Shown here: in pieces, positions 18,430 to 21,345 of the stretch | Layout of the letters: the number at the start of each line of letters is the position of its first letter | Numbering within the stretch: the stretch's first letter is position 1 | From: Saccoglossus kowalevskii | Taxonomy: Eukaryota > Hemichordata > Enteropneusta > Harrimaniidae | Assembly (NCBI RefSeq): GCF_000003605.2 | Contig: NW_003131855.1 | Coordinates: forward strand, 583,884-605,228 | Length of the DNA: 21,345 nucleotides | Direction: 5' to 3' | Made by a program: the position numbers and the translations under genes | The notes under the pieces: generated by a model | Seen by the model: the letters and a program-made list of their open reading frames with translations, nothing else | What the model was told of the DNA's origin: nothing | Databases searched by the model: none

Positions 18430-18597
18430 ACAAAATGGTTTATTCAGAGGAGGGACAATAAAGACACCACCAGTGATAGTAGTTATAGACACAAACAGAC
18501 GATCTCAGTATGGGCTGAATATTTGTCAAGCATATGGGACATAATGGAAAGTAGTGGTGATATACCAGAACAAAGTGAAATAAATGATTCTATTTAA
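18430..18597 (+). CDS. Candidate last coding exon, 55 codons
   Basis: A good acceptor (ATAATTTTTTAATTGCAG, ending 18429) is followed by a phase-0 frame of 55 codons to TAA: TKWFIQRRDNKDTTSDSS, QTISVWAEYLSSIWDIMESS, ending EINDSI. It is polar and Ser/Asp-rich, like a cytoplasmic tail. A second frame, offset by one, is also open for 38 codons (GGTIKTPPVIVVIDTNRRSQ), so the coding frame is unsettled. An ATTAAA near 18775 could serve as poly(A) signal. I could not join it in frame to an upstream exon. Confidence 0.3.
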   Translation, partial: TKWFIQRRDNKDTTSDSSYRHKQTISVWAEYLSSIWDIMESSGDIPEQSEINDSI

Positions 18598-18599
18598 TC

Positions 18600-19026
18600 A
18601 GAGGTTATGGACAAATCAGTAGTCAGATATTCTGAAACTTGTGCTACATGAATATGCTACATTGCTGTCATGTGAAGATCTTGGTTGGAAAATAACACCG
18701 TCAATTGGCCTGGACTGAAACATTCATAGCAATATCTCTGTTTTTGTATATAGTAAATATAGTAGTTCACTATCATTAAAAACAAAGAAACATTTGTTTA
18801 CTGGAAAAGAATGATGCGTTTTGGAACATTTTTCCCCATTCTCCAATTTCCCATGACAGCCATACATGTAGGTAGCCCTCAAAACACTACATATCATTTT
18901 TTTTAGTTTAGGTCACTGAAAACAAATTTTGAGATAGGAAGGGAGGTTTCTGCTATAGAAAACAATTGTAAACTACTTTTTGATCAAGTTGTTTTGTGGA
19001 AAAACTGTGACCAAATATTTTTATTT
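18600..19026. other. Non-coding, possible 3' UTR then repeat-rich DNA
   Basis: No open frame of note. The first about 180 bases, up to ATTAAA near 18775, could be 3' UTR of the candidate exon at 18430. Confidence 0.35.
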
Positions 19027-19408
19027 TGTTGCCCTCAGCGACCGACAAAAAAATATGAAATATCAGGTCACGCTTTTTTTTTTTTTTAATAGATCCAAAT
19101 ATTAAAAACTCACCATTTTAAGCAGTAAAAAAAGTGTTTGATAAAGCTGGACCTGGACCGTTGTTTGATCCCTCGGGGGGGGGGGGGGGGGAAAGTGGTG
19201 ACTTTGAACCTCAGGTTGATTTGTATTTAAATACAAAAGACTGAAAAAAAAACACTTTGATTTTTGTGTTTAATATCTAGCATGCATTCTAGCATTAATT
19301 CCCATATACCTTGGCTATTTACGATACCCTTAGTTTTCATGAGTTTAAAAAAAAAATCTGGCCGACCGACCGACCCAATTTTTTCAATTTTTCGACTTGA
19401 GGGCAACA
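19027..19408. repeat. Fold-back region with 11-bp arms, palindrome and poly-G
   Basis: TGTTGCCCTCA (19027-19037) and its complement (19398-19408) bracket a region containing a GACCGAC motif near each end, a run of 17 G (19175-19191) and a perfect 18-bp palindrome TTTGTATTTAAATACAAA (19220-19237). There is no coding capacity. It looks like a decayed transposable element or its remnants. Confidence 0.45.
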
Positions 19409-19502
19409 TAAGTTTTTTTTTTGGCCTAACAGTAAACCCAACCCGACTTGCTGGATTTCAAAGATTTTTGAGTTGATGTTTTTTTAATGGTAGACAACTA
19501 CC

Positions 19503-20417
19503 TTAAGATAGAGATGCAGGTTCGTGGGCACTTGGGAGTGAAATTTTTTTTTTTGGCTTTTTATTATCCAAACAGTCTTGGCTATAGACTGTTGAAATTT
19601 TGTAAAATTGTGAAAGTGGAACATACTCAAAAAAACGATTTTAAAATATAGATAACAGGTGCAAACATTCTCTCTTTTGAATGCTTAGCAAGATTTAGCA
19701 AGGCTGTACATAAATAATAAAAAAGAAACATGGTGAAAAAAGAAATGACGGGATCTCCATATTATGCACTATATTTAACTTTTAACAAAACGATAATACA
19801 TTTAAATTTGGAACTGTTACAGCCATTTTAATAATGAGCATTAGCAAACTTCTTACTGAGTGAATTGTTATGCAAATTAGCAATTATCTTAGCTACTTTT
19901 TTGTGCACATTCCAGAACTTTAAAAAAAATAGCTCCTAGACGCTTTAACTTTTTGTTTTGAAATTTGCACAAATGATTGACAATGTGTTTATCTTCAAAA
20001 CGCCGTCGGGGCATTGTTTTTGGTTGAACAATGTTACAACAATCGTACTGACAACTAGCCTGGGTGTTAATTTATGCATAAACTTGAAGTAGTGAAATTT
20101 GAGCAGCTGCCCTGCAAAATTGACAACTGGTAGACAGTTTCCAAAACGACACTTTCTTTATAGTAAATAGATGTAATTTTGACAGGAAACAGAAGCATGG
20201 TTTAGAAGCTATTTTTTTTTAAATCACTTTTGACCAAAAAAGCACATTTTTGTGCATAATTTAAACTACAGTGTCCATAAAAAAAATACTAACAAAATTT
20301 TAAAATTCATACAATAAGCATTCCGAAAATATATAGTTTTTTGGACAAGGGAGGTCATCTTGGTTTCCTAATTAACTAATTAAAATACCTGTCAAGTAAA
20401 CTGTATCTCTACCTTAA
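19503..20417. mobile_element. TTAA-flanked non-autonomous inverted-repeat element, about 0.9 kb
   Basis: The sequence CTTAAGATAGAGATGCAGGTT (19502-19522) matches the reverse complement of 20398-20418 at 18 of 21 positions. Both arms start at a TTAA (19503-19506 and 20414-20417), as if TTAA were the target-site duplication. The interior is AT-rich with no transposase frame. TTAA targets are typical of piggyBac elements, but the ends lack the usual CCC start, so the superfamily is open. Confidence 0.45.
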
Positions 20418-20419
20418 GA

Positions 20420-21345
20420 CTTTTTAAAAGTTACCCAAAAAGCAAGCTTTCATCTATTCCATTCATGTTCCAATGATGAAGGCCGAAACAAGGACTTATG
20501 ATCTTTTGCGTTTTGATTCAAATTGGACAACTGGCGGACATTTCATGGGTTTGCACATCTGGAGTCATTTTTCATGCAAGACATATGCATATCAAGTTTA
20601 TTTGAAATCTATTATTGACCAATTGGCTAAATTTAAAATGACCAAAAATCTCAATCAGTCCTATGCATTTCATATATGTTCATAATTTATATAAATGATG
20701 ACTTCTTGAAAGCTAGTAGACAAATAAGATTTGGTATGTAGCTATCGTGGATAAAACTTTATCAAATTTATTCATTTCATGATAATCCAATGATTCTCTT
20801 ATTTTCAGCAAATATTTTTGTACGGTAATTTGTGATCAAGAATAATATTTGTCACTTCTTATAAATTGTTACCTGTACAAATGACTGACCAGATTGCTCT
20901 GATATGTAGATTGGTTAAAGCTTCATCAGATTCTGTGACAGTCTGATTTGTTTTCCTATTTTTTAACAAATTTTTCATTTTTGTTCAAAAATAATGTTTT
21001 TGAGTTCTTGAAAAGTGACGTGGCAGATTGATTTTATATTTTGTATATTTTTGATTGAACTACTGATTTTTTATTATATTTCGCAATTTGTTATTTATAT
21101 TTCTGGTAAGAAAACAGGGCTATTTCAACTTGTTGGACATGCATTGACAGATTTTCTGCAGATTTCGTATGCTCATGGAACATGCATTTTAGCTGATGCA
21201 CATCATATTTTTTTCATGTTTCGATTCAAAATTTCCAACTGTTGACGATATTCGTTTTTGTTTATCTAAATACTGGTATTTCAGATATGTTCAGAGTACA
21301 CCTCAAACTGTGTACATCTATAGCATGACATAAATATGCAAATAC
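20420..21345. other. AT-rich non-coding DNA with weakly repeated units
   Basis: No supported gene. Phrases such as TATGTAG...GGTTAAAGCTTCATCA (about 20905) and TATGTAGC...GGATAAAACTTTATCA (about 20735), and CTTCTTGAAAG (about 20702) and GTTCTTGAAAAG (about 21003), suggest old, diverged tandem units. The frame at 21015-21245 is hydrophobic through T-richness only. Confidence 0.35.

Noticed and set aside
1-21345. tRNA genes, rRNA genes, CRISPR arrays or bacterial operons
   Set aside because: No B-box-like GGTTCRANNCC with a matching acceptor stem, no rRNA-like blocks, no regularly spaced direct repeats. Gene structure is clearly eukaryotic.

Overview
The window is nuclear DNA of an animal, most likely a marine invertebrate. 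The evidence is a class A G-protein-coupled receptor exon with a canonical splice acceptor, a nine-exon secreted-protein gene with short introns (98-501 bp), AATAAA poly(A) signals, a TATA box, and AT-rich intergenic DNA crowded with fold-back and simple repeats. I cannot name the phylum from sequence alone.

Layout. 1-6768: mostly AT-rich non-coding DNA, with two exon-like islands. One is on the minus strand at 3001-3249 with a poly(A) signal beyond it; the other is a GC-richer plus-strand patch at 5345-5678. 6769-8310: last coding exon of a class A GPCR (TM3 to the C-terminus, 513 residues) resembling GPR161, followed by poly(A) signals. Its 5' exons are not recognisable here. 8400-12044: intergenic, with a TA run, a 13-bp inverted repeat, a probable miniature transposon, and two hairpins sharing an 11-bp core. 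12045-16249: a complete minus-strand gene that I assembled from nine exons. Every junction keeps the frame and the product is 732 residues: signal peptide, eight body cysteines in pairs, a furin-type basic site, a four-cysteine tail and a hydrophobic C-terminus. I do not recognise the family. Its promoter (TATA box, E-box, tandem AACAAAG/CAATCA-type motifs) is visible at 16331-16459. 16460-18600: intergenic DNA, then a cluster of plus-strand small ORFs, two of which encode possible single-pass membrane peptides, plus an exon-like block with a strong acceptor. 18600-21345: repeat-rich non-coding DNA, including a TTAA-flanked inverted-repeat element and poly-G runs.

The GPCR and the secreted-protein gene converge (3' ends about 3.7 kb apart), and nothing in the sequence ties their functions together. 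The most novel items are the unrecognised secreted protein, with a GC-AG intron, and the small-ORF cluster at 17363-18108.
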